23,063 bases of DNA from an uncultured Prevotella sp. (GTDB lineage: Bacteria > Bacteroidota > Bacteroidia > Bacteroidales > Bacteroidaceae). Location: NCBI GenBank assembly GCA_900762125.1, contig CAAFFL010000269.1, positions 1 to 23,063 on the forward strand. Reading direction: 5' to 3'. Both the position numbers and the translations under genes were made by a program. Of the stretch, positions 1-7,115 are shown piece by piece. The notes beneath the pieces were generated by a model. The model was not told the DNA's origin and searched no databases. It worked only from the letters and a program-made list of their open reading frames with translations. How positions within the stretch are numbered: position 1 is the stretch's first letter; each line of letters opens with the position of its first letter.

Positions 1-294
1 CAGTTGGCCTCTTCCTTCACGGGCACCAAGCTCGCCCTGGTTTCTCCCTTCAAGGATGCCGACCAGTGGGATAAGGCGATGTTCGGTCTCGACCTGAGTG
101 CCGAGAAGCAATTCAAGAACGGCATCTCCATCTTCTTCAAGGCAAACAATCTGCTCGATGCCAAGCGTGAGAGATACTTGAAGACCGTGAACAAGAGCAA
201 CCTGGAGTATGAGGGTCAGAAGAGCGATAAGACCATCGTGGGAACTTATCAGTATGGCAGAACCTTCCTGCTGGGAGTAAGATACAAACTTTAA
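1..294 (+). CDS. TonB-dependent receptor, C-terminal end (5' truncated by window edge)
   Basis: The reading frame is open from base 1 and ends at TAA 292-294, giving about 97 residues. The peptide is typical of the last strands of a TonB-dependent outer-membrane beta-barrel: alternating aromatic and polar residues, the motif FFKANNLLDAKRERYLKT and the terminal strand RTFLLGVRYKL. An ATG is not visible and the TTG near base 4 is not a real start; the gene begins outside the window. Such receptors import large or scarce substrates across the outer membrane using TonB energy. The substrate cannot be told from this end. The next gene, 93 nt downstream on the same strand, encodes a lipoprotein and no terminator is seen between them, so the two are probably co-transcribed and may act together at the cell surface. 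Confidence 0.85.
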   Translation, partial: QLASSFTGTKLALVSPFKDADQWDKAMFGLDLSAEKQFKNGISIFFKANNLLDAKRERYLKTVNKSNLEYEGQKSDKTIVGTYQYGRTFLLGVRYKL

Positions 295-387
295 AAGGTA
301 AAAAGAGCCTTCCCCCCTTTGTGCCCCCGTTCCCAGCGATTCCATCGTTGGTCCCCAAGTCTTTATATTAAAGTTAAAAAAGAAGAA

Positions 388-1782
388 ATGAAAAAGATAA
401 ATACTTTTGCTGCTTTGCTGTTGATGGCAGCAGCTGCAATGTTCTCTACATCTTGCGAGAACGATAATATCAATCCATACGATTACGTGAATAATGGCGG
501 TAATGGAAGTGATGGCAATGAGAACCAGGGTTCTAAGGATGTCATCACAACGAAGGTGGCAGAATATCCTAAAGGCTCTCTGGTTTGGAGCAAGGATACT
601 ACCCTCAGCGAGAGCGTGGAGATTCCTGTAGGAACATCGCTCTACATCGAGCCGGGCGTAACTGTTACCTGCAAATCAGAGGTTCAGGTACCGGTAGAAA
701 TCGTGGTATTGGGCAATCTCTATTGTCTGGGAACCGCCGAGAAGCCAGTTACCATCACTTCTGATACCAAGAAACCAGCCGATTGGGGCGGCATCATCTG
801 CGGCTACAATTCAGAGGAGGTGGTGCTCAACCACGTGGATGTGGCCTATGCCGGTGCTACTCCTACCGAGAGTTCAGCTTCTTTCCAGAACAAGCTTTTC
901 AAGACCACCATCGATGGCGGTGTGCCAGCCTTCCACTTCTGTAATGTAAACGGCAAGTTTGTGATGGCAAACAGTTCCTTCCATGACAACTACAACGACC
1001 AGACTTACTTTACAGGTGGTAACGGCGTGATTATCAACAATATCTTTGCCGATAGCGGAAATGCAGCCGATGGTGGTGAGGCCATCAACGTAAAGGCAGG
1101 TTGTAAGCTCGATGTAGCCAACAACATCATCTACAACGCCTGCACCAACGCCTTCAAGCTTTCTAATGCCGGCAATAGCGAGGTAATCCCTCTCTCTGAG
1201 ATGACCGTCTATAACAATACCATCATCAACTGCGGCTGGCGCCGTTCCAAAAACAAAAAGGGTGGTTCTGTCTGGGTAGAGAAGGCTGCGAAGCCAGTCT
1301 TCGTGAACAACCTCATTTACGATTCCCGTTTCGGACTGAAGCAGCCAAAAAAGGATGGTGCTGATATGGAGCACAGTCGTCTTACACCAAACTACTACTT
1401 TGCATCTACAGAGACAGGCGTAGCGCAGATGTCGAAGGATGCAGAGCTCGGCATCTGGTTTGATACCGATATCAAGAGCAGCGTGGCTGGTCAGCTCAAC
1501 CCTCTCTTCAAGAGTTTCAAGCAGAGCGAGAAGATGAACATCAATTGCGAGATAGATAATGTAGCCCAGGGTGCTCCATTGGCATTCGACAAGAGTTGGG
1601 ATTTCAAGTATCAGGCAGGCAGTCCTGCTCTCTCAGGAGGTGTAACCGATTTTTCCCGCCTCTTCCCAGAGGGTCTGCCATTCTTCGGCATGAAGAAGGT
1701 GGTTTTCCTGGATAAGAATAACGACCAGAACTATTACTTTGCCGCCCCATTGCCAAGCGCAAGATTCGGAGCGTGGCTGTAG
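388..1782 (+). CDS. Surface/periplasmic lipoprotein with right-handed parallel beta-helix-like fold
   Basis: A 464-residue protein. I chose the ATG at 388 because it follows an A-rich tract usual for Bacteroidota and starts a clean lipoprotein signal (MKKINTFAALLLM...FSTSC, lipid-modified Cys23); an in-frame ATG at 319 would add an unlikely 23-residue extension. After the Cys comes a low-complexity Asn/Gly/Asp linker (about residues 24-48). The body then shows stacked short strands with regular turns and Asn/Gly-rich segments such as LYIEPGVTVTCKSE, VVLNHVDVAYAG, ANNIIYNAC and YNNTIINCGW, the pattern of a right-handed parallel beta-helix. No polysaccharide lyase or GH28 catalytic set is recognisable, so a binding or structural role beside the preceding TonB-dependent receptor is inferred. 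Exact function unknown. Confidence 0.82.
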   Translation: MKKINTFAALLLMAAAAMFSTSCENDNINPYDYVNNGGNGSDGNENQGSKDVITTKVAEYPKGSLVWSKDTTLSESVEIPVGTSLYIEPGVTVTCKSEVQVPVEIVVLGNLYCLGTAEKPVTITSDTKKPADWGGIICGYNSEEVVLNHVDVAYAGATPTESSASFQNKLFKTTIDGGVPAFHFCNVNGKFVMANSSFHDNYNDQTYFTGGNGVIINNIFADSGNAADGGEAINVKAGCKLDVANNIIYNACTNAFKLSNAGNSEVIPLSEMTVYNNTIINCGWRRSKNKKGGSVWVEKAAKPVFVNNLIYDSRFGLKQPKKDGADMEHSRLTPNYYFASTETGVAQMSKDAELGIWFDTDIKSSVAGQLNPLFKSFKQSEKMNINCEIDNVAQGAPLAFDKSWDFKYQAGSPALSGGVTDFSRLFPEGLPFFGMKKVVFLDKNNDQNYYFAAPLPSARFGAWL

Positions 1783-1784
1783 GA

Positions 1785-1835
1785 TTGTAGGATGAATATA
1801 AGATATTCAATGAAATTGTAGGGTGAATATAAGAT
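1785..1835 (+). repeat. Short tandem duplication, 31-bp period
   Basis: Two near-identical 20-mers lie at 1785-1804 and 1816-1835 (TTGTAGGATGAATATAAGAT versus one G/A difference), immediately after the lipoprotein stop codon and before its terminator. This looks like a local duplication in the 3' untranslated region; no function is apparent. Confidence 0.6.
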
Positions 1836-1855
1836 AAACATTGAATATGAAAGGA

Positions 1856-1903
1856 AAAAGCGTGCAAGCCACATCTTTGTTGCCTGCACGCTTTTCGTTT
1901 TTA
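1856..1903 (+). terminator. Rho-independent terminator after the lipoprotein gene
   Basis: Left arm AAAAGCGTGCAAGC (1856-1869) pairs with right arm GCCTGCACGCTTTT (1882-1895), 14 bp with one mismatch and a 12-nt loop. A T-rich tail follows to about 1903. The flanking A and T runs would let it work in both directions. Confidence 0.85.
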
Positions 1904-1907
1904 TTAT

Positions 1908-2000
1908 CCCTCAAATCCGCAACTAAGCCTTTCAACGTTCTTTTTGCGTGTACACATCCTCTCATTACTGAATTATCAGATAAATTGAGGCAGAAACACC
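1908..2000. repeat. Dispersed repeat, copy A
   Basis: The segment from 1908 (CCCTCAAATCCGCAACTAAG...) to 1974 (...CTCATTACTGAATT) recurs almost base for base at 5047-5114 in the same orientation, with differences mainly in one short TTCTTTTTG/CCTTCCCAG patch. Similarity continues weakly to a shared GAAACACC at about 2000. The repeat carries no convincing gene. On the minus strand it directly follows a truncated TolC-like reading frame, as an insertion remnant or element end would. The family is not one I can name. Confidence 0.8.
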
Positions 2001-2009
2001 TAAATCTGC

Positions 2010-2131
2010 CTATTATATGTATTGTGGCATGCTCTACGGAATACTTCATACAGTCGTCAAGACTCCAGCTTTGTGCCGAGACTACCGATGCAAGAAGCAT
2101 CCATCCTATTAGTATTACTATTTTTTTTCAT
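2010..2131 (-). pseudogene. Remnant of a TolC-type outer-membrane efflux protein N-terminus
   Basis: Reading leftwards from the ATG at 2131, with AAGGAC as a good ribosome-binding site just upstream, a run of eight A follows the start codon. Seven A would give a signal peptide (MKKIVILIGWMLLASVVSA) followed by QSWSLDDCMKYSVEHA, which closely resembles the mature start of Bacteroidota TolC-family proteins (W-[ST]-L-[ED]-[ED]-C-[IM]-x-Y). The extra A breaks the frame. The similarity stops about 40 codons in, just before the dispersed repeat at 1908-2000. An alternative in-frame ATG at 2100 skips the frameshift but leaves no usable signal peptide. I read this as a decayed gene start. The match rests on a short motif, so confidence is moderate. 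The rest of this gap (2163-2341) shows no gene. Confidence 0.5.
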
Positions 2132-2133
2132 AA

Positions 2134-2162
2134 TTGTCCTTATTTGGATATTATAAGGACAA
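2134..2162. promoter_or_regulatory. 10-bp inverted repeat upstream of the TolC remnant
   Basis: TTGTCCTTAT (2134-2143) is the exact reverse complement of ATAAGGACAA (2153-2162), with a 9-nt spacer. It covers the leader and ribosome-binding site of the decayed leftward gene. It could be an operator or a leader hairpin; no T-tract follows. Confidence 0.35.
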
Positions 2163-2341
2163 GGGCTGTATCAAAACTATATTAGTGTCGATAATCAAGC
2201 GATTAGCACATAAGCCATGTTAAGTCTGTGTCCAATAATTAGACACGGTCGTCAAATATTTGGACAAAGAATTTCACACCTTCATTTTTACTTTTCATCA
2301 TTATCGAGGTCAAATAGATGTAACAGATAGAAGTTGAGGCT

Positions 2342-2881
2342 ATGACGATAAATGATAATGATATAATAGAAACACTGAACGCAAGCCGGGAGACAGGCTT
2401 CAGAATGCTGCTGAGCAAGTATCAGGAGCCTGTCTACTGGCACATCCGTCGACTGGTGGTGTCGCACGATGATGCCCAGGATGCCACGCAAGAGACTTTT
2501 GTAAGGATGTTTCGGTCGCTTGAACAGTTTCGTGGCGACAGTTCATTGCGCACTTGGCTATATCGCATTGCTACCAACGAAGCGTTGCGGCTCATCGGTA
2601 AACGCCGTCAGGAGATGGTATCGCTCGACTCGGTTACGACTGGCGTGGAAATCATTGCTGCCGACAACTACGTTGACTATGCCGACAAGGTTGCGGTGAA
2701 GTTGCAAAAGGCGATTCTAACACTTCCCCCCAAGCAGCAGTTGGCTTTCAACCTGCGCTACTATGACGAACTCGGGTTTGACGAAATAGCCAAGATAGCC
2801 AACTCTACAGCCGCAAGTGTCAAGGCAAGCTATCATGTTGCTAAAGAGAAAATAATCAAGTATATGAACTCAAACGATTAA
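2342..2881 (+). CDS. ECF-type RNA polymerase sigma-70 factor
   Basis: A 179-residue protein of normal length for an extracytoplasmic-function sigma factor. Region 2 lies at about residues 18-90, with the core-binding and -10 recognition helices visible in DDAQDATQETFVRMFRSLEQF and the SLRTWLYRIATNEALRLI stretch. Region 4 is at about residues 125-175: LPPKQQLAFNLRYYDELGFDEIA, then a helix-turn-helix with SVKASYHVAKEKI. There is no sigma 1.1 or region 3, as expected for ECF factors. The ATG at 2342 is chosen because it places the usual short leader before region 2. The next gene starts 4 nt after the stop and encodes a one-TM protein, so this is very likely a sigma/anti-sigma pair. No clear housekeeping promoter was found upstream; autoregulation is possible but not shown. 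Confidence 0.93.
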   Translation: MTINDNDIIETLNASRETGFRMLLSKYQEPVYWHIRRLVVSHDDAQDATQETFVRMFRSLEQFRGDSSLRTWLYRIATNEALRLIGKRRQEMVSLDSVTTGVEIIAADNYVDYADKVAVKLQKAILTLPPKQQLAFNLRYYDELGFDEIAKIANSTAASVKASYHVAKEKIIKYMNSND

Positions 2882-2885
2882 GGAT

Positions 2886-3239
2886 ATGGATAAGAATTTC
2901 GATTTCAACCAAGTGGGCAAACGTATGCCATACTCTACTCCCGACGATTTCTTCGCCAAGATGCAGAGCGACATCCTTGATGCAGTACAAGATACATCCA
3001 CGAAGAATACGGACGTTAAAACGAAGAAACGTACTGTCCGTAGGTGGCTTTGGCCTGTATCGCTGTCGGCAGCAGCTGTTGCGGCAATGTTTGTCATCAA
3101 CATACATTTCTTAGCTCCCAATACGCCAACGGCTTCGAGCGATATTCAGGATGTTGAGCAAGCCTTCGCACAACTATCCGAGGGCGACCAGGCTTATATC
3201 TTGGAAGTGTATCAGGATGATATGTTCATCAACAATTAA
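2886..3239 (+). CDS. Putative anti-sigma factor, single-pass membrane protein
   Basis: A 117-residue protein. Its ATG lies 4 nt after the sigma-factor stop and its ribosome-binding site (AAGGAT) overlaps that stop codon, so translation is probably coupled. The cytoplasmic N-terminus carries the MPYSTPDDFFAKM motif (about residues 14-26), a segment common in small Bacteroidota proteins encoded next to ECF sigma factors. A basic stretch (KTKKRTVRR) leads into one transmembrane helix at about residues 54-75 (WPVSLSAAAVAAMFVINI), followed by a short acidic periplasmic tail. No zinc-binding HxxxCxxC motif of the ZAS type is present. The anti-sigma role is inferred from position, topology and the MPY-FF motif; the periplasmic tail may sense an envelope signal together with the next gene product. 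Confidence 0.75.
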   Translation: MDKNFDFNQVGKRMPYSTPDDFFAKMQSDILDAVQDTSTKNTDVKTKKRTVRRWLWPVSLSAAAVAAMFVINIHFLAPNTPTASSDIQDVEQAFAQLSEGDQAYILEVYQDDMFINN

Positions 3240-3278
3240 GGCAAATATATATATAACATAAACTAAAAAATATAGATT

Positions 3279-3770
3279 ATGAAAAAGATTTTCAACGTAA
3301 TGATGCTGGTCATCGCAATGACGATGTTCACCGTAAACTCTTTCGCTCAGGCTCCCAACAAAAAGCAGCGCCTCACACGCGAGCAACTCTCAGAAAAGCA
3401 GGCTAAGTATATAGCCAATGACCTTGCTCTTGACGACGAGACTACAGCCAAGTTCATTAACACCTATACACAATGCCAGAAGGAGATTTGGGCTCTTGGT
3501 CAGCGTCCTCGTCGCAATGGCAATAACAATGAGGAGCAAATTGGGCAGAACATCAAGAAACGCTTTGAAATGAGCGAGAAGATTCTCGGCATACGACAGA
3601 AGTATTACAAGGAATACTCGAAGTTTATGACGCAGAAGCAGATTCAGCGTGTATACGAAATCGAGAAGAATATGATGAAGCGATTCGCTCAGCGTAAGGG
3701 CAAGAACGGACAACGCCCTATGCGCGGTCAATTCGGACCACGACCAATGAAAAATAACTCTACAAAATAA
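3279..3770 (+). CDS. Small exported Spy/CpxP-like protein
   Basis: A 163-residue protein starting 39 nt after the putative anti-sigma gene. It has a clear signal peptide (MKKIFNVMMLVIAMTMFTVNSFA, cut before QAPNKK). The mature part is almost entirely helical and highly charged: LTREQLSEKQAKYIANDLALDD, then long Lys/Glu/Gln-rich helices, ending in a basic Arg/Gly/Pro/Asn-rich tail (RPMRGQFGPRPMK). This layout recalls the LTxxQ-type periplasmic proteins of the Spy/CpxP group, which bind misfolded protein or metal and feed back on envelope stress systems. The link to Spy/CpxP is by helical style and operon context, not a strict motif match. It is probably the periplasmic member of the sigma/anti-sigma cassette. 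Confidence 0.7.
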   Translation: MKKIFNVMMLVIAMTMFTVNSFAQAPNKKQRLTREQLSEKQAKYIANDLALDDETTAKFINTYTQCQKEIWALGQRPRRNGNNNEEQIGQNIKKRFEMSEKILGIRQKYYKEYSKFMTQKQIQRVYEIEKNMMKRFAQRKGKNGQRPMRGQFGPRPMKNNSTK

Positions 3771-3854
3771 ATAATAGTAGGTTGGTCGTTGATTTGAAAC
3801 TAATTTTTTAAGTAGGTGTTGCGGAATTAAGGAAACCGATAAGATCTTATATAT

Positions 3855-4856
3855 ATGATTCGATTCATAATAATCATCTGTATCTCATTATTAATGAGTG
3901 CATGTAGTAAAGCCACTACACAAGAGTGGACCACCGACTATCCATCGCCCATTACTCCTAAAGCGTATCAAGCATTACTCGGTCGTGGACTGGATGTAGA
4001 CTGGTGGGAACGTAATAAAACGGATGTCTATGGCAACTATACCGACAAAAGCGTGGAAAATTTCAAACAGAAAGGTGTAGGACATATTCGCATTAGGCTG
4101 CACCATTATAACCTGACATCCAACGATTTTCAGCGATTAAAACAACAAATCAACACTTGCTTGAAGCAAGGCGTAATTCCCATTGTTGCCTTTTCGGCTA
4201 AACCTTATAAGGAGAACCCATCGGAGGAAGAACATAAATTAGTAGTTGATTGGTGGAGGAAAATGGCTGAAGAGATGAGAGACTACGAGGACAAACTCTC
4301 GTTCGACCTTATCATTGAGCCTTCCGACCAACTTAAGCATGAGCCCGACGAACTTAATTCGTTGTATGAAGATTGTGTTTCGACCATCCGTAAAACGAAC
4401 CCTACACGCATTATCTTCATAGCTCCACGAAAGCTGTCGCACCCAGATACGCTTTGCGACCTCATCATCCCCACTCAAGGCAACAATTACCTAATGGCCG
4501 AATGGCACTTCTATGCCGCAGGGCCTGAAAAAGATAATCCAAAAAAACAATGGACCACGGGAACCGACTATGAAAAGGCGCTTATAAACGATCAGATTGA
4601 AATGGCCATGGACTGGCAGGAACAAACGGGCATCTATACTTGGGTGGGCGCATGGATGCCTGGCAACTATAATCATGGCAACTCATACAGCCTAAACGAA
4701 CAAATGACTTTTGCACAATTCATGTGTCAAGAGTTAAGCAAAAGGAAAATACCATTTGCCATCAATACCGACAAGTTTTTCTACAATTACGCTACCGACT
4801 CATGGGTTGAAACCTACCTACCACTAATGGATGTGATTTTTGGAGGGTATAAATAA
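3855..4856 (+). CDS. GH5-like (cellulase-superfamily) lipoprotein, probably atypical or inactive
   Basis: A 333-residue protein with a lipoprotein signal (MIRFIIIICISLLMSAC, Cys17). The body follows the GH5 (beta/alpha)8 pattern: GVGHIRIRLHHYN (strand 3), GVIPIVAFS (strand 4), LIIEPSDQ with Glu155 where the acid/base of the usual NEP motif falls, AEWHFYAAG with His218, and YTWVGAWMPGNYN at the position of the usual GE[FW]G nucleophile motif. In that last motif the catalytic Glu is replaced by Ala266, and the Asn before Glu155 is also absent. The fold assignment is fairly sure but hydrolase activity is doubtful; it could bind carbohydrate or use another residue. It starts 84 nt after the Spy-like gene, with no clear terminator between them. 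Confidence 0.75.
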   Translation: MIRFIIIICISLLMSACSKATTQEWTTDYPSPITPKAYQALLGRGLDVDWWERNKTDVYGNYTDKSVENFKQKGVGHIRIRLHHYNLTSNDFQRLKQQINTCLKQGVIPIVAFSAKPYKENPSEEEHKLVVDWWRKMAEEMRDYEDKLSFDLIIEPSDQLKHEPDELNSLYEDCVSTIRKTNPTRIIFIAPRKLSHPDTLCDLIIPTQGNNYLMAEWHFYAAGPEKDNPKKQWTTGTDYEKALINDQIEMAMDWQEQTGIYTWVGAWMPGNYNHGNSYSLNEQMTFAQFMCQELSKRKIPFAINTDKFFYNYATDSWVETYLPLMDVIFGGYK

Positions 4857-5046
4857 ATCTTTTGGATAAAGCTGCACGATTCTCAGTTAAAATTCGTATC
4901 TTTGCGGTTGTAAATCAATTATTTATGGTTATGATACACAGCCTGCAAAAGGACTATTACCAACATGCATCTCATATTTCTGCACAGCAAAACAACAGCT
5001 CAAAAATGCAGATGAAAAGAATGAAAACAAGTGAAAGAAAAAACAA

Positions 5047-5139
5047 CCCTCAAATCCGCAACTAAGCCTTTCAACGTCCTTCCCAGCGTGTACACATCCT
5101 CTCATTACTGAATTTGTAGATGATTTGAACTGAAACACC
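5047..5139. repeat. Dispersed repeat, copy B
   Basis: Same-orientation copy of the repeat at 1908-2000. The near-identical core runs from CCCTCAAATCCGC (5047) to CATTACTGAATT (5114), one base longer than copy A, and weaker similarity reaches GAAACACC near 5139. It lies in a 663-nt gap after the GH5-like gene. The two copies bracket the sigma/anti-sigma/Spy-like/GH5-like cluster as direct repeats about 3.1 kb apart. Bases 4857-5046 hold only a weak, unsupported 67-codon reading frame. Confidence 0.8.
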
Positions 5140-5216
5140 CGCTTGCGGCCTCTCTTGCGGAAGATTCATGGTCGTTAGTCAGGATACAATGTTGTTTTCT
5201 GTGTTGTCATAACACT

Positions 5217-5288
5217 ACTATTCTATTTTCATGCAACCGATTGATATAAACGGGTGACGGCTGCACTCCCCGTTGGAAATAGAATAGT
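5217..5288. repeat. Nested inverted repeat in a long intergenic region
   Basis: An outer perfect 12-bp inverted repeat, ACTATTCTATTT (5217-5228) and AAATAGAATAGT (5277-5288), encloses an inner 6-bp one, AACGGG (5249-5254) and CCCGTT (5269-5274). The transcript could fold into a two-tier stem. It has no T-tract, so it is not an obvious terminator; it could be a structured RNA, an operator or a small element relic. I see nothing else in 5289-5457. Confidence 0.45.
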
Positions 5289-5457
5289 ATGTACTCCGAA
5301 GAGAAACTTATTTACGGGAAGGTAGCCAAAATAACTCGTTCCTTTATGGAAATGGCTGCTTAGTTTCTAATACATTGGGACTAATAATAAATACAAAGCT
5401 TGTTTTAGCTCGGTTTTCGCATGGTTTTCTAATACCAAGAAGTTTTTTCACAACAGA

Positions 5458-5489
5458 TTTGCTGCAATGGAATCTTTTTATTATTTTTG
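5458..5489 (+). promoter_or_regulatory. Bacteroidota-type promoter for the first AAA/PD-(D/E)XK gene
   Basis: A -33-type TTTG (5458-5461), a 20-nt spacer and a -7 element TATTTTTG (5482-5489) match the TTTG-N19-21-TAnnTTTG consensus of this phylum. The start codon follows 30 nt after the -7 element. Confidence 0.7.
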
Positions 5490-5519
5490 CGGTGATGAAA
5501 CGATAAAGGCTTCTCGGCT

Positions 5520-7082
5520 ATGGTAAGATATCCTATCGGAATACAGACATTCTCGGAGATACGCAATGGTGGCTATCTCTATGTGGACAAGACGCAGCAG
5601 GTCTACGACATTACCAGTCAATATAAGTATGTCTTCCTCTCCCGTCCCCGCCGTTTTGGCAAGTCACTGCTCGCCAGCACGTTCGACAGCTACTTCCGTG
5701 GAAAGAAGGAGCTGTTCGAGGGCTTGGCCATGGAGCATCTGGAGACGGAGTGGACGGAGTATCCTGTGCTTCACTTCTCGCTTGACGCTGCCAAGCGTGG
5801 TACGGTGGAAGATACGGACATACAAATACGCCGCCAACTGGAGAAGATGGAGCGCGAATATGGCATGCCTCTTGGTGGACAGGACACCACGTCACGTTTC
5901 CAGGACCTTGTGGAAGGACTTTATGAGAAGACCGGCCGCCAGGTGGTAGTGCTCATCGATGAGTATGACGCGCCGATGCTCACCGTGCTCCACGATGAGG
6001 AACGCCTGGAGCTGATGCGCACCGAGCTGCAGAGTTTCTACTCCCCTCTGAAGAGTCTCGACCCTTATCTCCGCTTTGTGTTCATCACTGGCATCACGAA
6101 GTTCTCGCAGCTGAGCATCTTCTCGCAGATCAATAACCTTGAGAAGATTTCCATGAAGCGGCCGTTCGCCACGCTCTGTGGCATCACGCAGGAGGAGCTG
6201 GAGGCTAACTTCCAAGAGGGCATCGAGGAACTGGGCGAAGAATATGGCCTTTCGCACGACGAGGTGCTTGCCAAGCTCAAGTGGAAGTATGATGGCTATC
6301 ATTTCTCCCACCGCTCGCCAGGCGTATACAATCCTTTCAGCCTGCTCTCAGCGATGAAGAACCATGACTTTGAAAACTACTGGTTCGCTACCGGCACGCC
6401 GCGGTTTCTCATCAGCCAGATCAAGAAATATAATGCCGACATCACCCAGTTGGATGGCAGCCATGCCCTCGCCACCGAGTTTGATGCGCCGACGGAGGAC
6501 ATGCACAGCATTCTTCCGCTGTTCTATCAGAGCGGTTATCTGACCATCAAGGACTACGACCAGCTGTTCGACGATTACACGTTGGGCTTCCCTAATGAGG
6601 AGGTAAAGGTAGGCTTGACTCAGATGTTCATCCCATTCTATGTCTCCACCGACATCAATAAGACAAACACCGCTTGCCGGCAGATTTGCAAGGCACTGAT
6701 GGAGGACGACATCGATGCTGCGCTCAAGGCCGCACAGAGCTATTTCGCCTCCATCCCTTATCAGGAGGGCACGCTGAAGGATGCACCCACCTCAGAGGGT
6801 CACTTCACGGCGATGCTCTACGTGATGTTCTCGTTCCTGAGCCTCTATGTCTGGTCGCAGGTGCGCGTTGCCACAGGCCGTCTGGACATCCTGCTCAAGA
6901 CCAGTAGCACCATCTACGTCATGGAGCTCAAGCTCGGCGGCACCGTCGAGGAGGCTCTGCAGCAGATTGACAACAAGGGTTATGCCATTCCCTGGCAGGC
7001 CGATGGCCGCCGTGTGGTGAAGGTCGGCATCACCTTCTCTACCACTACCCGAACTATCGAGAGTTGGAAAGTGAAACCGTGA
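5520..7082 (+). CDS. AAA-ATPase-like / PD-(D/E)XK nuclease-domain protein (DUF1703 type), copy 1
   Basis: A 520-residue protein. The N-terminal AAA-ATPase-like domain begins at the conserved IGIQTFxxIRxGxYLYVDKT leader; Walker A is RPRRFGKS (Lys48, Ser49) and Walker B is VVVLIDEYD (Asp147, Glu148). The sensor-like region includes FVFITGITKFSQLSIFSQINNL. The C-terminal domain has the PD-(D/E)XK nuclease core: Asp456 in GRLDILL, then Glu469-x-Lys471 in MELKL, then a Gln-containing helix (EEALQQIDNKGYA). Proteins of this build are present in many copies in Bacteroidales genomes; their biological role is not settled. A close paralogue lies on the other strand at 8740-10305. The next gene starts 33 nt downstream on the same strand and is probably co-transcribed. 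Confidence 0.9.
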   Translation: MVRYPIGIQTFSEIRNGGYLYVDKTQQVYDITSQYKYVFLSRPRRFGKSLLASTFDSYFRGKKELFEGLAMEHLETEWTEYPVLHFSLDAAKRGTVEDTDIQIRRQLEKMEREYGMPLGGQDTTSRFQDLVEGLYEKTGRQVVVLIDEYDAPMLTVLHDEERLELMRTELQSFYSPLKSLDPYLRFVFITGITKFSQLSIFSQINNLEKISMKRPFATLCGITQEELEANFQEGIEELGEEYGLSHDEVLAKLKWKYDGYHFSHRSPGVYNPFSLLSAMKNHDFENYWFATGTPRFLISQIKKYNADITQLDGSHALATEFDAPTEDMHSILPLFYQSGYLTIKDYDQLFDDYTLGFPNEEVKVGLTQMFIPFYVSTDINKTNTACRQICKALMEDDIDAALKAAQSYFASIPYQEGTLKDAPTSEGHFTAMLYVMFSFLSLYVWSQVRVATGRLDILLKTSSTIYVMELKLGGTVEEALQQIDNKGYAIPWQADGRRVVKVGITFSTTTRTIESWKVKP

Positions 7083-7115
7083 TGTGATCAACAGAGAGAA
7101 TAGTCTGAGAGAGAC

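Noticed and set aside
1940..1960. GTGTACAC in the dispersed repeat as another HTCS box
   Set aside because: The flanks and spacing do not match the paired TTGTACAA sites and no promoter is placed at 37-38 nt.
4862..5065. Open frame of 67 codons after the GH5-like gene
   Set aside because: No recognisable domain, no clear ribosome-binding site, and it runs into the dispersed repeat; composition is that of intergenic DNA.
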